Below are positions 10,561 through 21,400 of a stretch of DNA of 64,000 nt, piece after piece; within the stretch, counting starts at the first letter, position 1; every line of letters starts with the position of its first letter. The notes beneath the pieces are model-generated. The model searched no databases and was not told where the DNA came from. It saw only the letters and a list, made by a program, of their open reading frames with translations. Made by a program: the position numbers and the translations under genes. The stretch comes from Megalopta genalis (taxonomy: Eukaryota > Arthropoda > Insecta > Hymenoptera > Halictidae), in assembly GCF_051020955.1 (NCBI RefSeq), contig NW_027476385.1:124001-188000 (forward strand). Direction: 5' to 3'.

Positions 10561-11903
10561 CCCTTGTCCTTGACATAAACTATTGCTGTTGATAATACGG
10601 CATGCCCTATTGTATTTGCTACGTTAGCTGTGAGTACTGGGGGTTCTCGCGAATCTGATTCTCCTGTAGCCGCGTAGCCTTCTTCTGCGCGTTTGAATTC
10701 GGGATTATGTAATAAGGAATGATGCTTCCTTCCACACTGTTTGCAATGACTCCGTGTACACGCCCGTACCCGATGTGCCGATGACAAACAATTGAAACAC
10801 AGCCGGGCTTCTTGCACTATCTTTGTTTTTGTATTTAAATCGCTGTTCTTAAATTTCTCACAGTTATATATCGCGTGATTGGCCTTGCATGCGGGGCACC
10901 CGGCTGAGTTAACTACATTCGAAGCTATGTAGTTGTAACGAGGGGTATTATTTGTTCCTCGAGGTCGCTGGTCGACCCTGGATGCAGCTACCTGAACACT
11001 GACCGCGATATTTGCTAAATATTTGGAACGTTCTTCTATAAACGCAGATAATTGACCAAATGTAGGCATTTCCGACTGAGATATTATTCTCCTTTCCCAT
11101 TCTCTCATGGACACTTGACCTAACTTTCTGGACAATAACGGAACTAACATGGTGTCCCAAGTTTCAACCGATTCACCCAAAGACATTAACGCTATTCTAT
11201 GATTTGTAGCTTCGTCCAGAAATTCCCGCAATGTGATGTCTGATTCCCTTTGAATGGATTTTAAATCAAGTAATGAATTTACATGATGCCGCTTGAGACT
11301 TGTGGAATCTTCATATCGCGACTTGAGTAATTCCCATGCATGTCTGTAATTTGTTCCGGACACGCCTAACGCTTGAATCACACGAGCCGCTACCTCCTTG
11401 AGTGAGGTATTTAAATAATGGAACCGTTGTATGTCTGTTAATGAATTATTCTCGTGAATCACTGATGTAAATGTGTCTTTAAATTTCACCCAATCACTGT
11501 AATTGCCATCAAAGGAAGGCAGTTGCAGTGTCGGTAATCTAACGTTTATTGCGGTATCTGCAGTCTGCGCGGATATCGGGCTGTTCGTGGTTATCCTACT
11601 CTGCTCCGGAGTGGCACGGGCAATGACTATTTCGACTTTATCTATCAGATGAAAATACGCCGTCTCGAATTCTTCGCGCTCGATCGCGTGCGCTGCTTCG
11701 GCGTCCGTTCCAGCTACGAGTATTTCGATTCTCGTTTGAACTCTATTAAAATTGTCAAGGAGACATACATTTGCATCTAACCGTTAGTTAAGAGATCCCA
11801 CCGAGGTCGTGGTCGCGAATTTGCAAATAAATGTCTTAAACCGCGTGAGTGCAGCCTTGACCGTTCCGCGCTCGATCATCAACGGTTTGAGATCTTCCGC
11901 CAT
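10558..11903 (-). pseudogene. gag: gag (capsid and zinc-knuckle nucleocapsid), one nonsense codon
   Basis: About 448 codons. The start is the first ATG downstream of an in-frame TAA at 11910-11912; the N-terminus is lysine-rich and leads into a predicted helical region as in other BEL gags. TAA at 11784-11786 interrupts codon 40. The largest open part (11489-10506 on the minus strand) covers the capsid-like region and three zinc knuckles: CX2CX3HX4C at residues 198-210 of that part, CX2CX4HX4C at 231-244, and CX2CX3HX4H at 249-261. Such knuckles bind the element's RNA in the virus-like particle. Past the knuckles the frame runs into the first strand of the protease, then leaves the pol frame at the G-run near 10560. 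Confidence 0.93.
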
Positions 11904-12248
11904 AGTGATTTACTGACGCAAATGGGACTATAAAAGTACTTATCACTTGGGCTGGGACACTTGGTACTGCTGTCGATGCCTGTTGGCTGCACTGGGATGC
12001 TCCGTTGTTCTGCAATGATGTTGAGCTGCTGCGTGATTGTCCTGCTGTGTTGCTGGACTTCTGTGGTGTTGCACTGCTCTGAAGCTATATGCACTGCCTT
12101 CTCTGAATGCTGTAGCCTCCGGAAGAAACTTCTCGTCACTGAGCTCCTGAGATTCCTGATTGAAGCCAGGTGTTGGTGCTCTCGTGATACACTGTACTGC
12201 GTGGCTGTAGCTTCTGATGTACTGTCACTTCGTCTGTGCGTTCTTAGA
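11904..12248 (-). other. Element 5' leader (between primer site and gag)
   Basis: About 345 bp of non-coding leader. The plus strand is rich in TGCTGT and CTGC-like words around 11960-12130. This is where a BEL element would carry packaging signals, but I cannot point to one. Frames on either strand here match nothing I recognise. Confidence 0.7.
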
Positions 12249-12265
12249 TCCGGCTCGAAGGACCA
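12249..12265 (-). other. Primer-binding site, complementary to tRNA-Tyr 3' end
   Basis: Plus strand TCCGGCTCGAAGGACCA equals the 3' end of eukaryotic tRNA-Tyr including CCA, so the minus (genomic RNA) strand is exactly complementary over 17 nt. It sits 2 nt inside the 5' LTR (12268), the expected place for the minus-strand DNA primer. The tRNA identity comes from my knowledge of animal tRNA-Tyr acceptor and T-arm sequences. Confidence 0.88.
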
Positions 12266-12267
12266 AA

Positions 12268-12899
12268 TGTTGAGGACCCATCAGATGGATGACGGAGATC
12301 CTCTGAATATTGCACTTGGTGCCGACTAACTCGAAGGACCACCCACTGTAGTGGGACTAAATGAAATGCTAGTACTCTATTTGTAACACGCAACCTAACC
12401 GTTACGCGTATCTCTCTATGTCTTCTGTTCTGTTCTGTCTGAAAGTCTAAGGTGTCCTCTTCTGAAGCTCTAAAAATGTTCTGTACTCTTCTGATATTCT
12501 GTGCTTTCTGTCTGTCTGTTCCGTCTTGTCGGTCCCCTAGAGGACCGGAGTCATGCCTAATATCACCTCGGTCCTAACTACTTCTCTTGACCTAGGGTGG
12601 GCGGCAAGGAATTACGGTCCAACCACTGCAATCCCAAATCCAGTGAGACTGCCCCAAAACGGTGGGCCGGGAGTTAGGAGGGAGAGTGGCAAAATAACTC
12701 CTGCTAGACATCCCGCGCTGATGGGCCTACGTGCCCGAACAATGCCAGACCCAACCGTAATTGACTGGACCGTAATCAAGGACCAGGAGACGTTATGGCG
12801 GTGCCGCATGTGCCCGGGAACGGCCGGGGACAGACCCATACCGTCCGGGTACCCAAGCACATGGCCCCTGCCATAAATCCTGGCCACTTGGCCGTAACA
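12268..12899 (-). repeat. 5' LTR of the BEL/Pao element
   Basis: This 632-bp LTR aligns without gaps to 5948-6579. I count about 25 substitutions by eye (about 4%). In element orientation it starts TGTTACGGCC and ends CCTCAACA. It would hold the promoter of the element, but no clear TATA box is visible on the minus strand. Confidence 0.95.
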
Positions 12900-12904
12900 C
12901 TTGC
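12900..12904. repeat. Target-site duplication, right copy (CTTGC)
   Basis: Exact match to 5943-5947, directly after the terminal CA of the LTR (12898-12899). The interrupted satellite monomer resumes here with GATATAAGTG. Confidence 0.93.
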
Positions 12905-13780
12905 GATATAAGTGATATAGCTTCAAATGCAGGCGAAACAAACGAGTCAGCTTCAAATCCATGTGAAAAGCATGATTTATCTTCAAATTCATGCGAAACA
13001 CTTGGTTTAGCTTAATATTCATGCGAAACACATGGTTTAGCTTAATATTCACGAGAATCATATGGTTCAGCTTCAAATACTAGTGATATACATGCTTTAG
13101 CATCAACTGCATGCGAAACAAACAAGTTAGCTTCAAATCCATGCGAAACGCATGATTTAGCTTCAGATCAATGCGTAGTAGAAGGCTTAGCTTCAAATCC
13201 ATGCGACACAAATGATTTAGCTTCAAATACTTGCGAATTTAAGTGATATAGCTTCAAATGCAGGTGAATCAAACGATTTTAATTCAAATCCATGCGAAAC
13301 ACATGATTAAGATTCAAATCAATGCGAAGTAGAAGGCTTAGCTTCAACTCCATGCGAAGTAGAAGGCTTAGCTTCAAATCCATGCGAATAAAATGGTTTA
13401 GCTTCACATACTTGGGATATACATGATGTAGCTTCAAATGCAGGCGAAACAATCGAGTTAGCTTCAAATCCATGCGAAACACATGATTTAGCTTCAAATT
13501 CATTCGAAACACATGGTTTAGCTTAATATTCATGCGAAACAATTGTTCAGCTTCAAATATATGTGATATACATGATTTAGATTCAACTGCATTCGAAACA
13601 AACGAGTTAGCTTCAAATCCAAGCGAAACACATGATTTAGCTTCAAATCAATGGGCAGTAGAAGGCTTAGCTTCAAGTCCATGGGAAACAAATGGGTCAG
13701 CTTCAAATAATTGTGATATACATGATTTAGCTTCAACTGCAGGCGAAACAAACGAGATGGCTTCAAATCCAAGCGAATAC
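12905..13780. repeat. Array segment right of the retroelement
   Basis: Diverged A-E monomers resembling the sequence left of the element, consistent with one array split by insertion. No higher-order copy of this segment is obvious nearby. Confidence 0.85.
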
Positions 13781-15730
13781 ATGACTTAGCTTCAAATCAA
13801 TACGCAGTAGGAGGCTTAGCTTCAAATCCATGCGAAACGAATGATTTATCTTCAAACACTGGCGAATATAAGAGATATTGGTACAAATGCAGACGAAACA
13901 AACGAGTTATCTTCAAATCAATGCGATACACGTGACTTGGCATCAAATAAATGCGATGTAGAAGGCTTAGCTTAAAATCCATGCCAAACAAATGGTTAAG
14001 CTTCAAATAATTGTGATATACATGATTTAGCTTCAACTGCAGGCGATACGAACGAGTTGGCTTGAAAACCAAGCGAATACATGATTTAGCTTCAAATCAA
14101 TACGAAGTAGGTGGCTTAGCTTCAAATCCACGCGAAACGAATGATTTATGTTCAAATACTGGCGAATATAAGAGATATTGGTACAAATGCAGAAGAAACA
14201 AACGAGTTATCTTCACATCAATGCGAAACACGTGACTTGGCATCAAATAAATGCGTTGTAGAAGGCTTAGCTTCAAATCCATGCGAAACAAATGGTTCAG
14301 CTTCAAATACTTGTGATATACGTGATTTAGCTTCAACTGCATGCGAAACAAACGAGTTAGCTTCAAATCCATGCGAAACGCATGATTTAGCTTCAGATCA
14401 ATGCGTAGTAGAAGGCTTAGCTTCAAATCCATGCGAAACAAATGGTTCAGCTTCAAATACTTGTGATATACGTGATTTAGCTTCAACTGCATGCGAAACA
14501 AACGAGTTAGCTTCAAATCCACGCGAAACGAATGATTTATCTTCAAATACTGGCGAATATAAGAGATATTGGTACAAATGCAGACGAAACAAACGAGTTA
14601 TCTTCAAATCAATGCGAAACACGTGACTTGGCATCAAATAAATGCGTTGTAGAAGGCTTAGCTTCAAATCCATGCGAAACAAATGGTTCAGCTTCAAATT
14701 ATTGTGATATACATGATTTAGCTTCAACTGCAGGCGAAGCAAACGAGTTGGCTTCAAATCCAAGCGAATACATGATTTAGCTTCAAATCAATACGAAGTA
14801 GGTGGCTTAGCTTCAAATCCACGTGAAACGAATGATTTATCTTCAAATACTGGCGAATATAAGTGAAATTGGTTCAAATGCATGCGAAACTAACGAGTTA
14901 TCTCCAAATCAATGCGAAACACGTGACTTAGCATCAAATAAATGCGAAGTAGAAGGCTTAGCTTCAAAACCATGCCAAACAAATGGTTCAGCTTCAAATA
15001 CTTGTGATATACGTGATTTAGCTTCAACTGCATGCGAAACAACGAGTTGGCTTCAAATCCATGCGAATACATGACTTTGCTTCAAATCAATACGAAGTAG
15101 GAGGCTTAGCTTCAAATCCATGCGAAACGAATGATTTATCTTCAAATACTGGCGAATATAAGTGATATTGGTTCAAATGCAGACGAAACAAACGAGTTAG
15201 CTTCAAATGCAAGCGAAACACATGATTTAGCTTCAAATCAATGCGCAGTAGAAGGCTTTGCTTCAAATCCATGCGAAACAAATGGTTCAGCTTCAAATAA
15301 TTGTGATATACATGATTTAGCTTGAACTGCAGGCGAAACAAACGAGTTGGCTTCAAATCCAGGCGAATACATGATTTAGCTTCAAATCAATACGAAGTAG
15401 GTGGCGTAGCTTCAAATCCACGCGAAACGAATGATTTATCTTCAAATACTGGCGAATATAAGTGAAATTGGTTCAAATGCATGTGAAACAAATGAGTTAC
15501 CTTCAAATCATTGCGAATCACATGATTTATCTTCAAATCAATTGGAAGTACAAGGCTTATCTTCGAAACCACGCGAAACAGATGGTTTAGCTTCAAATAC
15601 TTGTGATATACATGATTTAGCTTTAAATGCAGGCGAAACAAACGAGTTAGCTTCAAATCCATGCGCTACACATGATTTAGCTTCAAATCAATGCGAAGTA
15701 GAAGGCTTAGCTTTGAACACATGAGAAACA
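13781..15730. repeat. About 300-bp higher-order repeat with 29-bp monomers
   Basis: A marker monomer beginning ggcgaatataag occurs at 13861, 14161, 14552, 14852, 15151 and 15451: spacing 300, 391, 300, 299 and 300 bp. The unit is about ten monomers; the 391-bp unit has three additional ones. Several units have a 29-bp monomer (gcgaatacatga, one base short), which is compensated by a 31-bp neighbour, so the phase is restored. This local family is not seen elsewhere in the window. Confidence 0.85.
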
Positions 15731-17014
15731 AATGATTTATTTTCAGATAATTGCGATATAAGTGATAGAGCTTCAAATCGATGCGACACACATGATTTAG
15801 CTTCAAATTCATGCGAATCACATGGATTAGCTTCATAGCATCATATTCTTGCGAAACAGATGAATTAGATCCAGATACTTGTGATGTACATGTTTTAGCT
15901 TTAACTGCATGCTAAACAAACGTGTTAGCTTCAAATCTAAGCGAAACACATGATTTAGCTTCAAATCAGTGCGAAATAGACGGCTTAGCTTCAAATACAT
16001 GAGAAGCAAATTATTTATCTTCAGATAATTGCGATATAAGTGATATAGATTCAAATGCAGTCGAATCAATCGAGTTAGCTTCAAATTAATGCGAAGTAGG
16101 AGGCTTCTCTTCAAATCCATGCGAAACAAATGGTTTAGCTTCAAATACTTGTGATTTACATGATTTAGCTTCAACTGCATGCGAAACAAACGAGTTAGCT
16201 TCAATACCAAGCGAAACACATGATTTAGCTGCAAATCAATGCGAAGTAGAAGCCTTAGCTTCAAATACATGAGAAACAAATGATTTAACTTCAGATAATT
16301 ACGATGTAAGTGATATAGCTTCAAATGCACGCGATACAAACGAGTTAGTTGCAAGTCCATGCGAATCACGTGGTTTATCTTCAAATCAAAGCGAAGTAAA
16401 AGGCTTAGCTTCAAATACATGAGAAACAAATGATTTATCTTCAGATAATTGCGATAAAAGTGATGTAGCTTCAAATGCAGGTGAAACAATCGAGTTACCT
16501 GCAAATCAATGCGAAGTAGAAGGCTTAGCTTCAAATCCATGCGAATCAAACGGTTTAGCTTCAAATACTTGTGATATACATGATTTGTCTCCAAATGCAG
16601 GCGAAACAAAAGAGTTAGCTTCAAATCAATGCGAAAGACATCATTTAGCTTCAAATTCATGCGAAACACATGGTTTAGCTACAAATACTTGTGATGTACA
16701 TGATTTAGCTTTAACGGTAGGCGAAACAAACGAGTTAGCTTCAAATCCATGCGAAACACATGATTCAGCTTCAAATCAATGCGAAGTACAAGGCTTATGT
16801 TCAAATACATGAGAAACATATGATTTATCATCAGATAATTGCGATATATGTGATAAAGCTGCAAATGCAGGCGAAACAATCGATTTAGCTTCAAATCAAT
16901 GCGAAGTAGAAAGCTTATCTTCAAATCAATGCGAAACAAATGGTTTAGATTCAAATACTTGTGATATACATGATTTAGCTTCAAATGCAGGCGAAACAAA
17001 CGAGTTAGCTTCAA
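15731..17014. repeat. Array segment, first appearance of the 8-bp marker
   Basis: Mixed A-E and F-G pentamers. The 8-bp insertion appears first at 15833-15840 in the variant form tcatagca, following a monomer with cgaatcacatggatta. From here to the window end the repeats belong to the marker-bearing family. Confidence 0.85.
15833..15840. repeat. 8-bp phase marker, first copy (variant)
   Basis: tcatagca inserted between two full 30-bp monomers. The common form is tcatagct (for example 17191-17198). I find 26 copies or close variants; starts are 15833, 17191, 17919, 20567, 22195, 22623, 24551, 25399, 26367, 27875, 28573, 32302, 33030, 37296, 40335, 41213, 45181, 47499, 53088, 53786, 54904, 56412, 58612, 59401, 61659 and 62476. 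It reads as a remnant monomer and always shifts the frame. Confidence 0.85.
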
Positions 17015-18470
17015 ATCCATGCGCTACACATGATTTAGCTTCAAATCAATGCGAAGTAGAAGGCTTAGCTTTAAACACATGAGAAACAAATGATTTATCT
17101 TCAGATAATTGCGATAAAAGTGATACAGCTTCAAATCCATGCGACAAACATGATTTAGCTTCAAATTCATGCGAATCACATGGATTAGCTTCATAGCTTC
17201 ATATTCTTGCGAAACAGATGGATTAGATCCAGATACTTGTGATGTACAAGTTTTAGCTTCAACTGCATGCTAAACAAACGTGTTAGCTTCAAATCTAAGC
17301 GGAACACATGATTTATCTTCAAATCAATGCGAAGTTGAGGGCTTTGCTTCAAATCCATGCGAATCAAATGGTTTAGCTTCAAATACTTGTGCTATACATG
17401 ATGTAGCTTCAACTGCAAGCGAAACAAACGAGTTAGCTTCAAAACCAAGCGAAACACATGATTTAGCTGCAAATCAATGCGAAGTAGAACGCTTAGCTTC
17501 AAATCCGTGCGAATCAAACGGTTTAGCTTCAAATACTTGTGATATAAATGATTTAGCTTCAACTGCATGCTAAACAAACGTGTTAGCTTCAAATCTAAGC
17601 GGAACACATGATTTATCTTCAAATCAATGCGAAGTTGAAGGCTTTGCTTCAAATCCATACGAAGCGTATGGTTTAGCTTCAAATACTTGTGATATACATG
17701 ATTTATCTTCAAATACAGGCGAAGAAAACGAGTTAGCTTCAAATCCATGCGAAACACATGATTTAGCTTCAAATCAATGCGAAGTAGAAGGCTTAGCTTT
17801 AAACACATGAGAAACAAATGATTTATCTTCAGATAATTGCGATATAAGTGATACAGCTTCAAATCCATGCGACAAACATGATTTAGCTTCAAATTCATGC
17901 GTATCACATGGATTAGCTTCATAGCTTCATATTCTTACGAAACAGATGGATTAGATCCAGATACTTGTGATGAACATGTTTTAGCTTCAACTGCATGCTA
18001 AACAAACGTGTTAGCTTCAAATCTAAGCGGAACACATGATTTATCTTCAAATCAATGCGAAGTTGAAGGCTTTGCTTCAAATCCATGCGAATCAAATGGT
18101 TTAGCTTCAAATACTTGTGCTATACATGATGTAGCTTCAACTGCAAGCGAAACAAACGAGTTAGCTTCAAAACCAAGCGAAACACATGATTTAGCTGCAA
18201 ATCAATGCGAAGTAGAACGCTTAGCTTCAAATCCGTGCGAATCAAACGGATTAGCTTCAAATACTTGTGATATAAATGATTTAGCTTCAACTGCATGCTA
18301 AACAAACGTGTTAGCTTCAAATCTAAGCGGAACACATGATTTATTTTCCAATCAATGCGAAGTTGAAGGCTTTGCTTCAAATCCATGCGAAGCGTATGGT
18401 TTAGCTTCAAATACTTGTGATATACATGATTTATCTTCAAATACAGGCGAAGAAAACGAGTTAGCTTCAA
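17015..18470. repeat. Two tandem copies of a 728-bp unit (17 kb)
   Basis: Sequence 17015-17742 is repeated at 17743-18470 with few changes; the 8-bp marker at 17191 recurs at 17919. 728 is 24 monomers plus the 8-bp insertion. Inside each copy there is a further 300-bp repeat (17281 with 17581; 18009 with 18309). Confidence 0.85.
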
Positions 18471-21400
18471 ATCCATGCGAAACATATGATTTAGCTTCAA
18501 ATCAGTGCGAAATAGACGGCTTAGCTTCAAATACATGAGAAGCAAATGATTTATCTTCAGATAATTGCGACATAAGTGATATAGATTCAAATGCAGTCGA
18601 ATCAATCGAGATAGCTTCAAATTAATGCGAAGTAGGAGGCTTATCTTCAAATCCATGCGAAACAAATGGTTTAGCTTCAAATATTTGTGATGTACATGAT
18701 TTAGCTTCAACTGCATGCTAAACAAACGTGTTAGCTTCAAATCCAAGCGAAACACATAATTTAGCTGCAAATCAATGCGAAGTAGAAAGCTTATCTTCAA
18801 ATCAATGCGAAACAAATGGTTTAGATTAAAATACTTGTGATATACATGATTTAGCTTCAACTGCATGCGAAACAAACGCTTTACCTTCAAATCGAAGCGA
18901 AACACATTATTTAGGTTCAAATCAAAGCGAAGTGGAAGACTTAGCTTCAAATGCATGAGAAACAAATGATTTATCTTCAGATAATTGCGATATAAGTGAT
19001 ATAGCTTCAAATGCAGGCGAAACAATCGAGTTAGCTTCAAATCAATGCGAAGTAGAAGGCTTATCTTCAAATCCATGCGTAACAAATGGTTTAGCTTCAA
19101 ATACTTGTGCTATACATGATTTATCTTCAAATGCAGGCGAAACAAAAGAGTTAGCTTCAAAACCAAGCGAAACACATCATTTAGCTTCAAATTCATGCGA
19201 AACACATGGTTTAGCTTCATATTCTTGCGAAACAGATGGTTTAGATTCAGATACTTGTGATAAACATGATTTAGCTTCAACAGCATGCGAAACAATCGAG
19301 TTTGCTTCAAATCCATGCCATACATACGATTTAGATTTAAATCAATGCAAAGTAGAAGGCTTATCTTCAAATCCATCCGAAACAAATGGTTTAGCTTCAA
19401 ATAATCGTGATATACATGATTTAGCTTCAACTGCATGCGAATCAAACGAGTTAGCTTCAAAACCAAGCGAAACACATGATTTAGCTTCAATTCAAAGCGA
19501 AGTAGAAGGCTTAGCTTCAAATTCATGCGAAACAAATGGTTTAGCTTCAAATACTTGTGATATACATGATTCAGCTTCATATTCTTGCGAAACAGATGGT
19601 TTAGATTCAGATACTAGTGATAAACATGATTTAGATTCAACAGCATGCGAAACAAACGAGTTAGCTTCAAATCCATGCCATACATACGATTTAGATTTAA
19701 ATCAATGCGAAGTAGAAGGCTTATCTTCAAATCCATCCGAAACAAATGGTTTAGCTTCAAATACTTGCGATATAAATGAAACAGCTTCAAATGAAGACGA
19801 AACAAACGAGTTAGTTTCAAATCCTTGCGAAACATATGATTTAGCATCAAATCAATGCGAAGTAGAAGGCTTAGCTTCAAATCAATCCGAAACAAATGGT
19901 TTAGCTTCAAATACTCGTGATATACATGATTTAGATTCAACTGCATGCGAATCAAACGAGTTAGCTTCAAATCCGTGCGATTCACATGATTTAGCTTCGA
20001 ATCAATGCGAAGTAGAAGGCTTAGCTTCAAACACATGAGAAACAAATGATTTATCTTCAGATAATGGCGATATAAGTGATACAGCTTCAAATCCATGCCA
20101 TACACACGATTTGGATTTAAATCAATACGAAGTAGTAGGCTTATCTTCAAATCCATCCGAAACAAATGGTTTAGCTTCAAATACTTGCGATATAAAAGAA
20201 ACAGCTTCAAATGAAGACGAAACAAACGAGTTAGTTTCAAATCCATGCGAAACATATGATTTAGCATCAAATCAATGCGAAGTAGAAGGCTTAGTTTCAA
20301 ATCAATCCGAAACAAATGGTTTAGCTTCAAATACTCGTGATATACATGATTTAGCTTCAACTGCATGCGAATCAAACGAGTTAGCTTCAAATCCATGCGA
20401 TTCACATGATTTAGCTTCGAATCAATGCGAAGTAGAAGGCTTAGCTTCAAACACATGAGAAACAAATGATTTATCTACAGATAATTGCGATATAAGTGAT
20501 GCAGCTTCAAATCCATGCGAAACACATGATTTAGCTTCAAATTCAAGCGAATCACATGGATTAGCTTCATAGCTTCATATTCTTGCGAAACGGATGGATC
20601 AGATCCAGATAATTGTGATGTACATGTTTTAGCTTCAACTGCATGCGAAACAAACTTGTTAGCTTCAAATCCAAGCGAAACGCATGATTTATCTTCAAAT
20701 CAATGCGAAGATGAAAGTTTTGCTTCAAACCCATGCGAAGCGATTGTTTTAGCTTCAAATACTTGTGATATACATGATTTAACTTCAAATGCAGGCGAAA
20801 CAAACGAGATAGCTTCGAATCCATGCCAAACACACGATTTAGATTTAAATCAATGCGAAGTAGAAGGCTTATCTTCAAATCCATGCGAAACACATGATTT
20901 AGCTTCAAATACGTTGGAAACACATGGTTTAGCTTAATATTCACGCAAAACATATGGTTCAGCTTCAAATACTTGTGATATACATGAATAAGCTTCAAAT
21001 TCATGCGAAACACACGATTTAGCTTCAAATCAATGCGAAGTAGAAGGCTTAGTTTCAAATTCAAACGAAACATATGATTTAGCTTCAAATCAGTACGAAG
21101 TAGAAGGCTTAATGTCAAATCCATGCGAATCAAATGGTTTAGCTTCAAATACTTGTGATATACATGATTTATCTTCAAATGCAGGCGAAACAAAAGGGAT
21201 AGCTTCAAATCCATGCGAAACACATCATTTCGCTTCAAATTCATGCGAAACACATAGTTTAGCTTAATATTCATGCGAAACACATGGTTTATACTCAGAT
21301 ACTTGTGATAAATATGATTTAGCTTCAACTGCATGCGAAACAAGCGAGTTAGCTTCAAATCCATGCGAAACACATGATTTAGCTTCAAATCAATGCGAAG

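Larger units (their letters stand above)
6733..11903 (-). pseudogene. gag-pol: Gag-pol polyprotein pseudogene, whole span
   Basis: Reading the minus strand from the first ATG after a stop (ATG at 11903-11901) gives a BEL-type gag, then protease, RT, RNase H and integrase, ending at a natural-looking TAG at 6733-6735. The span of about 1,720 codons is normal for a BEL/Pao polyprotein. Lesions seen: TAA at 11784-11786 in gag; a one-base frame change in the run of six C (plus strand) at 10558-10563; TAA at 9865-9867 and TAA at 9736-9738 before the RT core; and TGA at 6811-6813 near the integrase end. Around each stop the family-typical protein resumes in the same frame, so these are point mutations and not gene ends. 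The frame change is either a one-base loss or a frameshift signal; it is described separately. Confidence 0.93.
5948..12899 (-). mobile_element. BEL/Pao LTR retrotransposon, complete in outline but inactivated
   Basis: A 6952-bp element on the minus strand. It has two 632-bp LTRs bounded by TG...CA, a 5-bp target duplication, a primer-binding site complementary to tRNA-Tyr, a weak polypurine tract, and a gag-pol region of about 1,720 codons in the order gag, protease, RT, RNase H, integrase. Integrase after RNase H with no envelope gene, an RT box of FYVDD and an integrase GGLWEGAVK motif point to BEL/Pao rather than Ty3/gypsy or Copia. The reading frame is broken by four in-frame stops and one frame change, so this copy cannot make a full polyprotein. 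The LTRs differ at about 25 of 632 positions by hand count (about 4%), so it is not a fresh insertion. It is the only non-satellite sequence in the window. Confidence 0.96.

Noticed and set aside
11961..12329. Plus-strand Cys-rich open frame in the element leader
   Set aside because: It is antisense to the element, low in complexity (CTGC-type words), crosses into the LTR and shows no domain.
5948..12899. Endogenous retrovirus with an envelope gene
   Set aside because: Between the pol end and the 3' LTR there are only about 150 bp with no open frame, so no envelope gene is present.
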